Both the position numbers and the translations under genes were made by a program. From the NCBI GenBank assembly GCA_028280065.1, contig JANQMN010000004.1, forward strand, positions 248,001 to 312,000: DNA of 64,000 nt, given 5' to 3'. Under the pieces are notes generated by a model that was not told the origin of the DNA, ran no database searches, and was given only the letters and a program-made list of their open reading frames with translations. Below are positions 63,573 through 64,000 of this stretch, one piece after another. Within the stretch, counting starts at the first letter, position 1; each line of letters opens with the position of its first letter. The stretch comes from Hahella sp. GTDB taxonomy: Bacteria; Pseudomonadota; Gammaproteobacteria; Pseudomonadales; Oleiphilaceae.

Positions 63573-64000
63573 ATGAATATACAATGGAAACAGAGCCTTT
63601 TTGCACTCGTTTATGGATTTTGCCATGTCGTTTCCACCCAGGCTTGGTCTGAGTTTACGCCGAGTGTGACAGGACAGGCGACGGCAGGAGAGATTACCCT
63701 TACCGGACGCAACCACCAGCAAGTTCTGGAAACCGACGGTTTGGGATTAGGCATCGGATTCTCCTATATCACAATGGAGGATAAGCGCTGGAGCGTTTTC
63801 GCCGACTATGGCGAACAAGACGCCGAGGAAACCTGGAACCCACCGTCCCGAGCAAAGATCCGGCATGACGAGCAGTATATTGCGGTTGGCGCGAGTTACG
63901 CCTGGGAGGACTGGTGGACCACCGCGCAATGGCAACAAACCTCAATCGATTTAACCTATCAGGGACCACCAGGCTCTATCGCGAAAATTTCCGAAGAGAC
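63573..64000 (+). CDS. Outer-membrane beta-barrel-type protein, 5' part
   Basis: From ATG 63573 the frame is open to the window end (142 complete codons), with no earlier in-frame start because TAA lies at 63558. Residues 1-25 form a signal peptide (MNIQWKQSLFALVYGF..., cleavage near QAWS). The rest shows alternating polar/aromatic strands typical of barrels (LGLGIGFSYITM, WSVFADYG, YIAVGASYAW, WWTTAQWQQTSIDLTY). No specific family was recognised. The gene continues beyond the window. Confidence 0.65.
   Translation, partial: MNIQWKQSLFALVYGFCHVVSTQAWSEFTPSVTGQATAGEITLTGRNHQQVLETDGLGLGIGFSYITMEDKRWSVFADYGEQDAEETWNPPSRAKIRHDEQYIAVGASYAWEDWWTTAQWQQTSIDLTYQGPPGSIAKISEE

Noticed and set aside
1-64000. 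CRISPR array, insertion sequence, integron or prophage
   Set aside because: No regularly spaced direct repeats, transposase, integrase or phage structural genes were found. The DUF5675 gene alone does not make a prophage.

Overview
The window reads as chromosomal DNA of a free-living, probably marine gammaproteobacterium of the Pseudomonadales/Oceanospirillales/Alteromonadales grade. The grounds are a complete-looking MSHA type IV pilus operon, a PomAB-like flagellar stator, a PA4642-family gene, a VC_2705-type sodium:solute symporter with its DUF4212 partner, a CrbS-type acetate-sensing hybrid kinase, and E. coli-like PfkA and HypE. I cannot name genus or species. No rRNA, tRNA, insertion sequence, prophage or CRISPR array was recognised; the window looks like stable core and flexible-core genome.

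Layout. 1-406 is the 3' end of a PEP-CTERM-like surface protein. 458-17967 (minus strand) is one long MSHA operon in the order mshI-I2-J-K-L-M-N-E-G-F-A-C-D-O-P-Q plus an extra MshA-like pilin at its far end; mshB and mshH are not present. A 258-bp region separates it from divergent pomA-pomB, which carry a good sigma-28-type promoter. Next come a PA4642-family gene, an HPt-REC-REC-degenerate GGDEF-degenerate EAL protein, a DUF3336/patatin phospholipase, a Cache chemoreceptor, a DoxX protein and a GNAT acetyltransferase. 27653-33147 is a hypB-F-C-D-E NiFe-hydrogenase maturation cluster without hypA and without hydrogenase genes in view. 33175-37765 holds a glutathionyl-hydroquinone reductase, a gene-poor stretch with a strong terminator, and a BaeSR-like two-component system followed by a Spy/CpxP-like protein. 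37811-49951 is a mixed accessory stretch: an unusual photolyase/cryptochrome, an AstE/AspA-like deacylase, a Frag1-like membrane protein, a MalT-type LuxR regulator divergent from a kinase-like protein, a HAD phosphatase, a DUF5675 protein, an unknown 311-residue protein and a second chemoreceptor. 50050-58468 is an acetate-type locus (exonuclease, CBS/cNMP/DUF294 protein, symporter, DUF4212 subunit, divergent CrbS-like kinase), followed by a secreted HExxH metallopeptidase, a membrane alkaline-phosphatase-superfamily enzyme, pfkA, an array of inverted repeats, and the 5' end of an outer-membrane-type protein running off the window.

How it fits together. Much of the first 26 kb concerns the choice between swimming and surface attachment: the MSHA pilus with a c-di-GMP-binding ATPase (MshE), a flagellar stator read from the same intergenic region, a probable c-di-GMP effector and chemoreceptors. 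The 50-58 kb block couples a transporter with a transporter-like sensor kinase, as in the acetate switch of vibrios and pseudomonads. All assignments are read from sequence motifs and remembered family knowledge; no database search was possible.
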